A stretch of DNA of 64,000 nucleotides from Acanthococcus lagerstroemiae (lineage: Eukaryota; Arthropoda; Insecta; Hemiptera; Eriococcidae), in contig CM063109.1 of NCBI GenBank assembly GCA_031841125.1, positions 11,322,321-11,386,320 of the forward strand, read 5' to 3'. Positions 1 through 12,530 of this stretch are shown here, piece after piece. Both the position numbers and the translations under genes were made by a program. How positions within the stretch are numbered: position 1 is the first letter of the stretch; each line of letters starts with the position of its first letter. Below the pieces are notes generated by a model, which saw only the letters and a program-made list of their open reading frames with translations, made no database searches and was not told the DNA's origin.

Positions 1-26
1 CCCCCCCCCCAAAAAAAAAAAAAAAA
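1..26. repeat. Poly-C/poly-A run
   Basis: The window opens with C10 followed directly by a run of A. Similar C/G homopolymers recur through the window, often inside or next to short transposable elements. Confidence 0.9.
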
Positions 27-3000
27 TTCTTTGGTTCGTTTCTGTTTACAACACTAGCATGCTTAAAACTTGAACAAGTTAGCAGCGAGTACAAATTTAC
101 TGACTTTTCAAAAATGTTACTGTAGAGCTGTGAAAGGAATCTGAGCACTCTATTAAATCGCGGGTGGACCTCCAAAATTCATTTTCAAATATATGTATTT
201 TAGTGACGAACACTTATTGATTATAAGTAATTTACAGATAAAATTCGTGTGCTAAGGTTCCTTTGAAGATATCAGACCCGGAGTAACAGTATCTATATGA
301 TTCGATTTGCTCCCCTTTTTGCAGACCTGAATATCATCACTCATACAGGGATGTCGGAAGAGAAGGAGAGTGTTCAGGGGTACAGTGTAGCCCCACCCCC
401 TCCCCAAAGAAAAAATAATAAAATACAAAATACAAAAGGAAATGAAAAAACGGAACAATTATTCTGCAAGTTGATTAATTCAGAGACAAGATTTACGAAA
501 TTTATATGATTTTATAAGAATTTTTGCTTGTTAAAAACACTTTTTGTTTTTGCCAGCCGGCTTGAATTGGCAATTTTTGTACCACCTCCCACTTCTCTCA
601 AAGAAACAACCTTTCAACGCTACTGCACTCATGGGATACAACTGCTCCAAAAGCGAAGTTTTCAGTTAGACCGGTGCGCAATGAATATGTTTATTTCTCA
701 CGTATCCAAACAATTTTCAAATTTGTTATTTTGAGTAAATAAGTGGAAAAATTTAAAACAGAACAGAAAGAAGTAGTTCTTGTGAACAAACAAACGCTAA
801 AACAGCAAAGATGTTATCTACTTTTTCAATTTTGAAAATCTGGTTTTTCCTTTAAAGGCTGGGATTTTTCCCATTAAAGATAATTCTGATAACTACTATG
901 TAAAAAGATTTGTTCAGGGAAACCACCACGTATTCTCTTTGATACATTTTCAATCCTCGTGGTAAGCATTCCAAACGATTTATCTGCAAACGTTCATATG
1001 GAGTACAAGGCATCAGAAAAGAACGAAGAAAAATGGAAGTAAAATCGAAAGCAAGTGAATCGAAATCATCTAGAACAGACTAAAAATCGTTCATGTCCCA
1101 TCGAATTTATTATATCTACACTCAGTAGTTTCTCTAACAGTTGGCATTACGATCCAGAACCACTTTTTAGAAAATATTTTTAAGACGAATAAGTGCAATA
1201 CTTATCGTGTCAGAAAACCGAAACCCACGCCTCTATACGCAGCTATTATACATCACGACTTTTTTGAACACCCGACAGCGATTAAGTTCGGTAGAATATT
1301 AACGACCCTGTTGTTAGTTTCAATATTATGACCATGTTGAACAGTGAACACATTCATTTCCAGACTGCCGAATGTTACCGATGATGATATCGCCCTCTTA
1401 ATTAAATAAAAAGAGGGGGAAACTTCGTACCTCGGTAGCCTTACAAAATTAGACCAGTAATTTTGTTTTCGGGATGGCTGATATTGTAGTGTCGACCTAT
1501 CGATTCTTCTTACAGACGTCGGCTCAATTGTACCCGTTGGAAGGAGAGAAAGATGTCTATATTATTATCTAAATGAAGAAGAAAGGCAGTTAACTTCCAC
1601 ATTTTTTTGGTATTAGAAGAAGTCGGATTATAACCAACAAATGAATTACTTATTACACCATTAACTATATGTGCATCAACTGAAAAGCAGAAAGGGCTTT
1701 AAAATCTGACCTCCAGAAGACAGCACCAAAGAAGATAGAGACCAAGAAACACTTCATATCAATTTTCAAAAAATCGAATTTTGATTTCATCGTATTTCTT
1801 CTCAGAACCTGAACACGATTTTCTCCAGTTATTTATCCCAAATCTCCTGATATTTCCAGCCGACAGTCATTCCTCGACTACATGACAACCCCCAGTATAA
1901 CGAAAGTTCACCGAGTGTACTGTACCAATTCCCAGCACATTCGCGATCGCCCCTTTTGTCTGAACTGAGATGGGGCGCGCAGACGGGTACATAAAAGCGC
2001 GAATGTTGTTGTTTTTTTATCAAACATTCTCGTCGAAGTTATAAGCCTAATAACTTTACATTAAAAACAAAGGGGAGAAGTAGAATAAAGCTTTATACGC
2101 GGGCATTATGCATGCGGCTTATGAATAAGGGTTAATGGATTGCGGCGAGAATGGAGAAGACATCTGGGAGTCCACCCTCGCGCCTTTCTTCTTCAAAGGT
2201 CTTTAGACGAGCTTTCCACTCGTTGCGCAGGTTACTTAAGCCGGACTTTTGCGGCGTGTGAATTTAGAAATCCGATACAGAAAGGTCCGGACTACACAGT
2301 CAGAGATTTTGTACCTGATTTAGAGTCCAGCTTCTAGCGCCAGGTTGGCCACAAAACAAACAGCTTTGTGGTTTATTGTTCGTAATAATGACGAAGGAGC
2401 TTATACATCCCCTTTAATGAATTTCAGCTGTTGTTTAGTACAGAAGGTGTTTCACGAATTAACCTCTTTACCACTGGCGGTGATCCAGGGGGGTAAAGGG
2501 CAGATTTACTACGCTTCTCCTCTGGAAAAGAATGACTGCGAAGAGAACTTCCAGCCTATTTTCGAGAAGCTAAACTATTTATTCCAGAAATTTTCCTTTC
2601 CAAAAAATAGAAACAAAAATTTATTTAGATCGATTTTTCCCTCCTCCCTTAATACATATAAGTAATTGCCAGCGTTGCAGGTTTTTATTTTATTTTATTT
2701 TAATGTCTGATCTGATCGACAAGAGGAAACAAGATTTTCCTATTGTGACGTGTAGTTTCTTTCCCAGGATAGGAAATTTCCCTTTGCCGAAAGAAGGACT
2801 CGAACTGACCAATAACTCTGGAATTCATCAATGAAGATATCAACTGTCTAATTACGAGTTATTGGTTCTCTGATTTTAATATTGCCATGAATTCTCATTC
2901 CGTTCCAATTTGAAACCCAAAGTCGAAATTTCATCCATCAAATTAATGATGGAAATTAATTTGCCCCGAAAATCCTAACAGAATATCGAAACATGGATAC

Positions 3001-3119
3001 ATTGGATCCTTGTGATTTCGAACGCTCCGCTAGATTTTCTATTCGCCACTAACTTGGGCCCGAAAATAAAATTTCATTGCACAAAAATAACGAATCTACT
3101 TGGCCTAGAAAATCGACCA
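27..3119. other. Non-coding stretch, nothing recognised
   Basis: No conserved protein, RNA gene or repeat was recognised. The part around 1900-2340 is richer in CpG than its surroundings. The longest open frame (2345-2665, + strand, 106 codons) starts at TTG, has no recognisable motif and is probably chance. Confidence 0.6.
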
Positions 3120-3296
3120 AGCATAGACGCAAATAGGGGGAGGGGAAGGGGCTTGAGAGGGCTTTGCCCTCCTTCCAATCCACAGACGACTGAGAGAATT
3201 ATTCGAGTGAAAGAATTTCTAGCATTATTTTGAAACTTATCAGCCTCCTCCGAGCCCCTTCCCCCCGCTCCAGTTCGGCAATTTACGCTTATGCGA
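3120..3296. repeat. Dispersed inverted-repeat element, family Y copy 1
   Basis: G-rich (about 3136-3160) and C-rich (about 3243-3270) arms form an imperfect inverted repeat, flanked by GCATAGACGCAAAT on the left and the inverse of GCATAAGCGTAAAT on the right. A diverged relative lies at 42336-42530. It shares the GGCTTG(A/G)GAG start, a GCATTATTTTGA core and a GAGCCCCTTC then CTCCAG end. No coding capacity is visible. It is probably a short non-autonomous element of unknown class. Confidence 0.5.
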
Positions 3297-3733
3297 ACGA
3301 GATATCGAAATAGGAGTTATTTTATTTACTGAATGCACTGAATTTTCCATCAGATTTTGATTCCAGCTCTTTGAAACAAAAATGTCATTTCACAGGAAGA
3401 CAAAATCAAATCGAAAATTGAAAAAAATGCGTATATCATTTGATTGTGCGTCCGGTCTTGAAATGATTTCACCATGAAACGTTACAATTTTTACCTGAAT
3501 TTCGAAGTTTAGTTCCCATACAGCATTGAAGTATTTGGATCAAGCCCCCCCCCCCGTCCTACAGTGATTCAAAAGTTGACTTCAGGCAAGCAAAACTGAA
3601 TGAGGGTTAGAAATCGAATAATGTATCAACGTATTAGGTTTCATAATGTCTGATTCCACAATTTACATCCCCTTTCCCGGGTGTCTACACAATGTGGAAA
3701 ATCAAAATACTTGACTTTTATTTGACCTATAAA
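3297..3733. other. Non-coding stretch with C11 run
   Basis: Unique-looking A+T-rich DNA. The only feature seen is a run of 11 C at 3545-3555. Confidence 0.6.
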
Positions 3734-4050
3734 TAGGAACGTACCGTAGGGGGTAGGGAGCAATTAACACCTCCCTCCTCCCCGTAGGAATTTTTTACTC
3801 AGCAGTTGGGAAAATTTACCATTTCAGTCAGGCGGAGTTAGGAAACTCCAACAAGTCAAAAGTTTTTTTCTATTTTTTCTACTTGCTTTGACACTTGGGA
3901 ATTGAGTTAAGAAGTTGAAAAAATCCTACAAGTCAAAAGTTTTTTTTCTTTTTGGCTTGGATATTTGGAAATTTTGAGTTGAGTCATCAGTTGAAAAAAT
4001 CAAATTTGCTTTTGCTGTGATACTTGGAAATTTTGATCAGTATGTCCCTG
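3734..4050. mobile_element. hAT-type MITE, copy A of a two-copy family
   Basis: The ends are short inverted repeats: TAGGAACGTACCG on the left and the inverse of CAGGGACATACTGA on the right. The 8 bp just outside, CCTATAAA (3726-3733) and CCAATAAA (4051-4058), match at 7 of 8 positions, as expected for an 8-bp hAT target duplication. The interior has repeated blocks of the type CAAGTCAAAAGTTTTTTT and ACTTGGGAATTGAG. It carries no transposase, so it would depend on one elsewhere. A second copy lies at 23881-24257. Confidence 0.7.
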
Positions 4051-4193
4051 CCAATAAATTTGACTTTATATAGGACTGCGAAAAGGCGCGCCTTATGCAG
4101 GAACACGCAAGCAGTTCAGCAAATCGTAAAACTGCTAAATTAGTCTGATATGCTATATGACGCAAATAATGAAGAAGAACAAATTGCAATTGA

Positions 4194-4433
4194 GGAGCTC
4201 ACTTCCAAAGTGACCTAACTGCAAAATTTTAGTTTTGAGAAAAGACTTTATAAGCAAAACAGTAAAGTAGGTAATGGATTTTTTAAGGTAGGTATCAATA
4301 AGTTCAATCTTCAAGAAAAATTTGTCATTCTTGTTTTAGCAAAGTATGCCCCTAGCGCGGCAAGACAGCGTGTTGAAAATAAAAACTCAAGAAATCATAA
4401 TTTTGCAGTTAGGTCACTTTGGAAGTGTGCTCC
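4194..4433. mobile_element. MITE with 35-bp terminal inverted repeats
   Basis: The arms 4194-4228 and 4399-4433 are inverted copies of each other with one mismatch in 35. The arm core is CTTCCAAAGTGACCTAACTG. The roughly 170-bp interior is A+T-rich and non-coding. The flanks are A+T-rich (ATTGA left, TTAATTA right), so no target duplication can be fixed and the superfamily is unknown. Confidence 0.75.
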
Positions 4434-7400
4434 TTAATTATTAAAAATTGGAACAAAAGTTCTTACTTCTAGCTTTGTTATAGATATTTTAGTTCATTCA
4501 TCGTTCCTAGTCATTCATATATAAATAACATTACTTGATCTATAGAAGAATTTTGAGAAAATACTTGACTTTTACTTTACCACTTGCCTTTTTCTTCGAG
4601 TGCTTGACTTTTACTTGACTTACTTGACCCTGTAGGCACCCTGATTTCTTATCCAGTCCAAATTTAGTTCTCCAAAACCCGAATTTCGCAATTAAAAAAT
4701 GTAAACATTTTATTGGGTATTCTTCTAATTTAGGATTTCAAAATATTTTCTCGAGCATTGCTAGACAGCGTGCCAAGTTTTCAGGGCGCCCCTCATTTCA
4801 AAGAAATAAATTCTTTCCCCACTTCTACTGATTTTTTTTTTCTTTTTCTGATGGTGCCCCTAACTGGTCGGTGTCCAGGTGCCAGGCCCCGTTGACAACC
4901 CTTTAGTTACACCTTGTGCGTGGTTACATGGAGAGGCAACGAGAACAGCTGCCCCTCTCAGAGGAAAAATTGTACTTGAAAATGCTTCACAAATGGCGAA
5001 AGAATTTCAAGAAATCCTAAACAAGGATGAAAGAAACTCGAAAGTATTAATTGAGTCTTGAAGAGTCGTAGTGAGTTTCAAGTAGGCCTGGGCGAGTCTT
5101 ACAGAGTCTTAACGGGGTTTTAAGGATATTAATGAATCTTAAAAGTTTTTAAGAATCTTTAAAAAACTCAGAAAGTCACGTTTTTAAGTGATACAAACTC
5201 ATACAACCTTCTGAACAAGAAAAAAACTTCTGAAATAGCAGTTTCTACAGTCACTAATGGCGAATATAGTATCGGATTTAAGATTCGATTAGAGACAGAC
5301 TCCGAGAATTCAAATTATATTGTCAGGAATAAAATTTCAACTTTTTTCTCGTCTTGAAAATCGAGAATCGTTGTTCGAAGGCCAGGGTCAGGTGGATACA
5401 CATTGGTAAGGATGTGCACGAAGATGACTTTCAACTTCAAAGTAAAACTTGTCATTTATGTTGAGTTTGGATTGGGTGCTTTAAATAAGGCTGGATAAAT
5501 ATTTGGAATCGGCTGCCTAATAAACCCTTACTCTGAGTAGAAAAATGTTGGTTTTCAAATAAAGGTTATTCTTCCTTCCCTTATCTTTAAAATTTTGATT
5601 TTGGTGGCTAAAATTGGGAGTTTATTAAAAGTTAAACTTATATATTTATTGTAATTCGAAATCATGACTTCTAGAACTTCCTGTTTAATACACTGTTCAA
5701 CTCTGGGAGGCAAGTAAATTTTACACTTTTGTGATTTCATGGCCCAAGTTAAGGCCGGATCAACAATGCGATAAAATATTCGAAATGAAAGGCCTGAAAA
5801 ATGCCTAATTCAACAGTCGATTCGATAAATTCCTCTTTGAAATTCCGAGTATGGTTCTTCGAGTCCTTTTCCTAGAAAGAATATTTTTTCATCCAGATAG
5901 AAACTACAGAATTGCCTACTTGGAAAATCTATTCCGTGTCGATACGCTCGAAAAACAAACGGAGGGGGTGTGTGTCTTTGTGAAACACCGTGTATGAGAA
6001 CTATGGCGGGTCATGTTTTACAAGTATTCCAACAACTTAGAATTTATTGTCGATAAATTATACGAGAAAAAGTGCAAGAAACCCGTTCACACTTGACTCC
6101 TGCCAGGGCTGCAACCACCACTTGTATGAGCGACGAAAAGTACGATTTCGAAATATGCAAATTTCAGCGCCCAGCTAAGACCCTACGATTGTTACAGCCA
6201 ACACTCTGTTTCCTCATTTTATTCAAAACAAATTCCGAACTCCTTTCGTAGGTAGATCGGCTGCTTACAAAACGTCTTTTTTAAAAGTTGTATTTTCCCG
6301 AGAAATGGTCGTTATGTCAGAAACATCAAGTCGCACGGATTTTCTTTCTTTAAAATAGCTACCTACCGAGCCGTAATTTCGAAAGCTCGGCGTTTAAATG
6401 TTTACGTCTGCTTTGCTCAAATTAGCTAAATGCCAAAACATTCGCAAAATGAAATTAACTTTCGCTCGACCGATTCAAGTTTCTCCGTTTTGTATTTCCT
6501 TTGACGAACCGTAAGAAAACTGAAATATTCTCGTTACTTTTCTCAGTTTTTTGTTCCATTTTTCTCTTCTTTATACAAGCCTATTTTTATATTTCATTAC
6601 GAAAATTCACGGCAACGGGAAAATGAAAATAAGCAGTAGGGGAATGAAATTTCAGAATGAAAAACAATTCGCAGTTAGGTCATTAGAAATGGAAAGGAAG
6701 ACGATTCGGAAAGATTAAAATGAATACGTGAAGGAAACAACAGATCACATTGAAGAAAGAAAAGAGAGAAAAAGAAAGCGATTGCAAAACCGTCAATGAG
6801 AATCCTCAGAATAAGCGTAGCATCTAGATTGAAAAGTCTTTTGCTCACTTCGCTCGAAAAAATGTCATCCCCTCATCGTTCAGTTCACACGTATGATCCT
6901 CAGTTAAATTTAATTCCTCCGTAAGTTAATTTGATATCGAATAAAATCTTACAACCTTCCCTCCTCTATTGAACCCTCCCACAGCTCGGCTATATCCATT
7001 ACCGTTGAAGATGTTTTACCTTTATTCGTCTTGCCCTCGCTCACCCGCACCTTTGATAATTACCGCATCGAGTATAATTTTTCACCACAGAGAAATCCCA
7101 AATACGAGGGCTAGTTTGACAAATGAAGCATATTAATTTAAAAAATGAATGTTTCCAATTTACCTCGCGCTTGTCGGAGTCGAGTTTTTTGTGAATTAAA
7201 TTCAGTGCCCGAAGGATTTGATTGATGCCTTGCAACGCTTCCGTAATTTAATATAGCGCTCTCCTTCATCAATCCGAGTGCCTATATGTCGATTAAATGT
7301 CTTAATTTTGTGACTAAATACAGCTGCTCGTAATGTTTGGTCGTACCCATCATAATACCTTTTCGACAGCCTGTAGTTCACAGTGCCCGCACAAATTATA

Positions 7401-7989
7401 CACCTGAAATTGCGTGCGGTTAATTTCGAGCCATTGCTATATTATATTTAGCATTATAGGGACCTGTACTGTATTGCTTCATTGTAAGGTAGGTATTGCT
7501 ATTTTGATAGAGAACGATTTTTTCTGTCCATACTATAACCTGACCTCTGCTACTGCTGTCACCTTCGCCTATTAAATATTAAAGAAAGAGAGAAAGAAAA
7601 AAAAAACAGATTAAAGTAAAATTGTATTGTGTTTTCAAGTAGTAGTTCATAACAGAAATCATGAAGAAAAACCATTGCGGACAGTGGTGGATATGAGGGG
7701 GTTGGGGTCCGGACTTATCGAAATATCTAAATCTGTCTATAGTTACCTGAAGCTACAAATATTCATGTTTCGTCTACACACAACATTTTTCATTTGGATC
7801 CCTGAAATTATTTTCTATATCCACCCCTGATTTTGAGGAAATTGTACAGGATAAGAACTCCAGGAACACGAGGGAATCGTACATTTAAAAATAATAGAAA
7901 GAAAGCATTTTGGAAACTCATACACTTAGAAGAAACAGATGGAGATATCATACTTGTAAACTGTTCAGGAAAATTCTATAGAGGAATGA
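4434..7989. other. Non-coding stretch, nothing firm
   Basis: No gene recognised. Positions 5050-5175 hold a loose run of AGTCTT/TCTTAA words, a degenerate simple repeat. A 60-codon open frame at 4879-5061 has no recognisable motif. The part around 6000-7400 looks unique and less repetitive than the rest, so it could be intronic or regulatory host DNA, but nothing in it shows this. Confidence 0.6.
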
Positions 7990-8135
7990 TACAGGGAGGC
8001 CTACAGGAAAGTTAAATCAAAAAATCACAAACAGAAATTATATGGAATCATATAGAGAAATCATCCACAGAAATCATCTAGAAGAAATATTGAGAAGCCA
8101 TATAGAGAAATCATCCAAGGAAATCATGCATATAA
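7990..8135. repeat. Degenerate GAAATCAT minisatellite, block 1
   Basis: The words (G/A)GAAATCATATAGA, GAAATCATCCA and GAAATCATCTAGA recur at roughly 17-bp spacing. The same repeat returns at 9025-9480, so the two blocks probably come from one expanded tract interrupted by about 0.9 kb. Confidence 0.65.
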
Positions 8136-9024
8136 ATGTTGGAGGAATGTTGGAAAGAGAATATTAATGTAAAAATACTTTCGTCAGACGCCTCTGGCAC
8201 ATTTTCATCATTCGAGAGGAATATTATTAGTGGAAGCGGACGACCTCTATCAAAGCCAGCGACGGATGATAGACTGACAAACGGTCGGTAATGAGGATTA
8301 ATAGATTCAATGTTCGCGTATTTCGTGTCAGCCCAAGAGAAGGGTGACCATAGAACGGTGATTATTAATGCAGTTGCATTGTGGTATGAGGATAATAAAG
8401 GTAGCTGTCCAACTCCTCCTCAGCCGCAGCCCGGTCCAATTTCACAAGAGAACGACAAGGGTATTTCGGCTTCAATGGAAAAATGTTGGGCAGCTGTGCA
8501 GACCTATAGTCAGAGCTCAGAGATCACGGGACCTCAAAAGAGGAACAAATCGCCTTCAATATCCTATCGCAATTTTCTTGCAGAAATGAGGGTTTAAATT
8601 ATAGGAGGGACAACGCAGTTGGGCATAAAAACAAATATATTATCAACTGATGATATTCTTCATAGCGTTCTGAAAACAACAACAAACTGGAACAGCTGTG
8701 CACGTGTGAGCTTTATGTGGTCGAATTCATGTGAAGTTTCGCAAAGATTAATGTGGTGCCTTGGAGAATGTATCCATCACAGATAGGCTGAACAACAGCA
8801 TTACCATTTAGTAGGTACTTCAAAACGTTCGTAATGAGAGCACAACTTCTAAATTCTCAACTTACTTAACCGACTCCGCTGTTAGGAACATGGTAAGAAG
8901 TAAAATTTAACCCAGACATGGTTTTCATACAATACAAATTAAAAAAGTAATGTGAAAGTAAAATGTAAATGTCACAAGTTCCTTCACTAGGACTATAATT
9001 TATCATGTAGGCACATCATATAGG
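8136..9024. other. Non-coding stretch between minisatellite blocks
   Basis: It separates the two GAAATCAT blocks. An open frame of 95 codons (8310-8597, +) and a second overlapping frame lack any recognisable domain. I see no terminal repeats that would make this a simple insertion. Confidence 0.5.
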
Positions 9025-9480
9025 GAATTCGCATGGAGAAATTGTACAAGAAAATGATGAAGAAATCCTGTGAAAACATTGTACGGGAAAATTTTACACG
9101 GAAATTGTATAGGAAAATCATTTAGAAAGCATCAATGGAAATCATAGATAGAAGTCATGTGTATGGGGTAATCATATACCAAAACTATATCAGCCATGCA
9201 GTCAACTTGGGAAATCATATTAAAATTTATACAAGAGAATCTATAGTAAATTCGCAGAAAAATATCATACACGGAAATCATGAAAAGAAATTGCACGAAA
9301 GAAAATTATATAAGAAAATCACACCTGGTAACTATACAGGTAAATTGTGTGCCTCTATCAAGGAAGAAAACACATATAGAAAAATTCTACAGAAGCATTA
9401 CACATGGAAATTATACAAAGAAACCACTCTGAAAAATCACTGAGGAAAAATTCGTGAAGAAATTATCTAGGAAATTTATA
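9025..9480. repeat. Degenerate GAAATCAT minisatellite, block 2
   Basis: About 450 bp of short degenerate tandem units (GGAAATCATA, GAAATTGTACA, GAAAATTATA and variants, about 15-18 bp each). A 102-codon open frame (9135-9443, +) only reflects the repeat, with recurring GNH..Y and KLYKK peptides, and should not be taken as a gene. Confidence 0.7.
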
Positions 9481-10385
9481 TTAGAAAACACTGAAGAATT
9501 ATTGCGTTGAAAATCCACAATATTTCAAACTTTGGAGGCTCGGAAGCACGCAGGTTCATGTAAACCTATGTAGTTTGAAGTTGTCGAAAGGGAAAAAAAT
9601 GGAAGGTTATGAAACCGGTACAAGAATCTTTGCAGAACAAGGGACATCATGACGTACAAAGTTCAGTCGAATTATGGTTCAACCTAAACATAATTTCCAG
9701 ATGATTTTTTTTTTTAATTATTTTTCAGGCTGGCCGGCAGAAGTGCAGTTACACTAAAGCACGTGTACCAGGTGAAAAAATCCACATTTTTTTAAAATTC
9801 AAATTTTTAAAAACACTGGTTGGTAATTGGATGTTATTTTGTGTTTCAGCTTTCTCGGGGAGAAGGGGTGTTCCAGAGTTCCTTATTTAGAAGTTTGGTA
9901 TTTGTTCCAGATGAGAATATGCAAGATCGCTGGCCTTCCTTCGGGATATGCCTAATGAAACACAATTTTTTGAATAAAATCGACTTTACGCACTTTAAAT
10001 ACCCTTGGCTCTAGACTCAAAAGGCCGGTTGGGCTCATCTTCGGGCACGAACAACATAGGGTTGTGCAACTTCATGATAAGAATCTTTTACAACAGAAGT
10101 GGTCCTCGATCCATTTGATGAAACATCATAAATTAATGTGATGTAATATTAATAAATACATAAAAAACTGACTAGGTCAATTGTAGATGACTAGAACGTC
10201 AACAGTACACTAGTTTTAGCCCCCTACTCTCCCGAATGGTCCAATTAGACCCTTATATAAATCCTACTTTCGTTTCATTTCTAGAAACGATTGTATCAGA
10301 ATTTTAGCTTCGGACAAGTATTGCCAAAAGTCATCATTAATATTCAAAAAATTTGAGATGAACTTTCTGTTCTTAGAGGCTAAAC
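9481..10385. other. Non-coding stretch, nothing recognised
   Basis: A+T-rich, with no coding, RNA or clear repeat structure seen. A 64-codon frame at 9820-10014 has no recognisable content. Confidence 0.6.
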
Positions 10386-10600
10386 TTCTTTTTTCTAATT
10401 TACTTTCAACCCGAGCCCTGGAATCCGCCCTTTCGAGCATTAACTCAGAGACATCCGTGAAGCTGTTAGGGCTGCCTCAGCCCTTGTCTTATCTTACCGA
10501 AAAACCGGCGTACGTCGAAATGTAGCGAGTTGCTACGTGGTCTCGATCGCGAGATCTCTGGATTCCGAGACCAGCGCGCTATCCACTCGGCCAACCAGAC
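10386..10600 (-). mobile_element. tRNA-derived SINE, copy 2
   Basis: On the minus strand this begins with a tRNA-like head, GTCTGGTTGGCCGAGTGGAT, whose TGGCCGAGTGG part fits an RNA polymerase III A box. It continues into the same tRNA-unrelated body and tail as the SINE at 29335-29552: CACGTAGCAACTCG, GCCGGTTTTTCGG, GGCGGATTCCAGG and an AAATTAGAAAA tail. The B-box region is altered to GATCGAGACC, so internal promoter function is probably lost. No clear target duplication is visible. Its 5' end lies about 20 bp from the unrelated short element at 10618. Confidence 0.8.
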
Positions 10601-10617
10601 CCCCATGAACTTATCGA

Positions 10618-10715
10618 TACTATTCCGACGCAGGCCCATTCGGGACGTTTCCGGGACAGGGGATGCGGTGTCCCGAGGCCAATTTGGCATGCGTGCATCA
10701 CCATACGCCCCTCTA
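10618..10715. repeat. Short (~106 bp) dispersed element, copy 1
   Basis: It is homologous to 15174-15279 and to the end of 42690-42905. Shared blocks include TTTCCGGGACAGGGG, GCGGTGTC, CCAATTTGGCATGCGTG and CATC(A/G)CCATACG. Flanking ATCGATAC and ATCGATGT are similar but not a secure target duplication. Function and class are unknown. Confidence 0.7.
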
Positions 10716-11059
10716 TCATCGATGTACCAATCGAAATATTATATTGAACTGTGAGTAGAATTCCATTCGGTCTAATGGATTCTTTGAACATCTAACATTC
10801 GCCCAATGAGGCCACCTCCTTTTCGTAATCTTCTCAGACTATAAATATTTTATTGTCTGTTGTGAAGTCCAGGTCAAGACGATGCTGTGAAGAAGACGGA
10901 AATGCAGATATAATTTAAATCATAACCTTTATAAATCTTCCAATATACCAATTTAGTTTTCTTCAGTTTCTCAATTTAATCGAATTAACGTTTTCCACAA
11001 TAGGTCAAAGTTTAGGCAGGACCTTTTCCCTTCAGTATTGATCTACGTCCCCCTCGATA
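10716..11059. other. Non-coding stretch, nothing recognised
   Basis: Ordinary A+T-rich DNA between two mobile-element remnants. No feature seen. Confidence 0.6.
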
Positions 11060-11530
11060 TTTTACGTCACTTAGGAGGTTGTGGAAACGTTCATTAACAG
11101 TCTCTTAGCCGCCTTCCCTCGGCCCTGCCAGATTATTTATAAGCCGAGGGTGGTTGACTTTTGGTCTGCCATCTGCATGCGTTTTCAGAAGCATAGCTTC
11201 CCATCAAACCACAACCCCAAATATGTCAGGCTTGTACAGAGCTCAATTTCCACACCTTTCAGATGGAGGGGGGGGGGTTGTACCGCCAACGGTTGGTGGA
11301 TATCAAGGCATTTGTCTTCTGGGCTGTTAGGCACAATCCAACCGACTCGATTAAACGCATCAAAGCCCCTAGTGCCTGGTTAATCGTCCCCACCTCGACA
11401 ACAGTCTGCCCACTGAACACTACTAGGGTGTTACCCGCATTGCAGATAAACTTCACCCCCTCGCGGTCGCTTGATCTTAATCAGCACTATCATCCAACTC
11501 TCTGGGCCAAAATCAACTTCTCCAAAAAAA
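11060..11530 (-). pseudogene. R1-like LINE reverse transcriptase fragment
   Basis: On the minus strand the translation gives DREGVKFICNAGNTLVV, then a segment resembling NQALGALMRLIESVGLCL, then TAQKTNALIST and RWRYNPP. This is the stretch around and after the reverse transcriptase catalytic box of R1-type non-LTR retrotransposons, where the usual motif is F-I-C-Y-A-D-D-T. Here the catalytic YADD reads NAGN, so both catalytic aspartates are lost. Further on, around 11090-11130, reading several frames gives pieces such as AGPREGG and KRLLMNV, like the family's later GGPREGRRRLL stretch. The fragment lacks the endonuclease, the rest of the RT and both ends. Clade assignment is from motif resemblance only. 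The G10 run at 11268-11277 lies inside it. Confidence 0.7.
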
Positions 11531-12530
11531 ACTGTCATCTACTCGCCGGTTTTTTGTTCAATTGTACTGGTCTATAAGCGGTTTCATTTAAAATACCTCC
11601 TTTTGCTACCTTTGCAGCTACTTTTCTGTACCTCTTATCATTACCACACTCTTCATCGCGAACATGCACCAGAAAAACACAAACAACTGTCTTCGAGAAA
11701 CCATACTGCCGTCGGTATACTCTAAACATAGGTACAAACACTTCTTGCGATATACGTCTTATCAAAACTATCGCTACCCCCGGGCCCCCGGATTTAAAAT
11801 TAATACAATTGATTCGCACTTCACCTCAGCTTGGCGGAATGCTGAACGATGACACCCTTTTCATGTATACGGGCTACGAGGTTACAATTTGATTGTGTAG
11901 GTATAATACAGTAGTCGAGTGTTTTCATACGGGGAGCCTCTTGAAAACGTTTATATTTTATAGTGTGCGCGCCCAATTACAAACCATATGCACGTCTCAC
12001 GGGATGACGGGATACCCATTAGAGCTGCTGCTAGAGTAAGTACAATAAAAACACCTATACGGCTATATGCATCTTGGTTCATCTGTATGTCGTATTTGAA
12101 AAATATTTATCTCGGCCATACAGTATTTTGTTTATCGTGTCTTTTGATCGATACAGGCCATTGTAACCGGGGTGTGAAAAACCGGGTGCATCATCTCCAT
12201 CCTTATCTGCGTCGTATCTGGAATAATAACATTAAGGGGCACAGGTATAAGACGAAACGGGAACGGGCTGCCGGATAACTGCTCGCCTCGAGTGTCGAAA
12301 AGTGTCTTATAGAAGCGATAGCCTGTGTAAATCGCATCATCTGCTGCTCGGCCGTATCCCGATATCCAGTTGTGTGCACTGAACTGCGTCTAAATACCCG
12401 GAGTGGTTAATATAAATATTTCAACGCCAAACTTATCCGGATTTGCGTTAGACGTGACCTTCCCCCGGATTATACCGAGATGACGAAAAGTGAAAAGGGC
12501 TGAGTGCGGCCATTGCTGGTGCACGCAGGC
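11531..12530. other. Unassigned stretch with a 94-codon minus frame
   Basis: A minus-strand open frame at 11535-11819 (94 codons, rich in V, R and K) lies directly upstream of the R1-like fragment in the same orientation, but it does not resemble the expected upstream RT and I do not recognise it. It could be chance or a shifted part of the element. The remainder shows nothing recognisable. Confidence 0.4.

Noticed and set aside
2345..2665. 106-codon plus-strand gene
   Set aside because: TTG start, no motif, no splice or promoter evidence, and a length possible by chance.
8310..8597. 95-codon plus-strand gene
   Set aside because: An overlapping second frame of 73 codons and the absence of any recognised domain make chance likelier.
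9135..9443. 102-codon protein
   Set aside because: The frame is produced by the degenerate GAAATCAT minisatellite.
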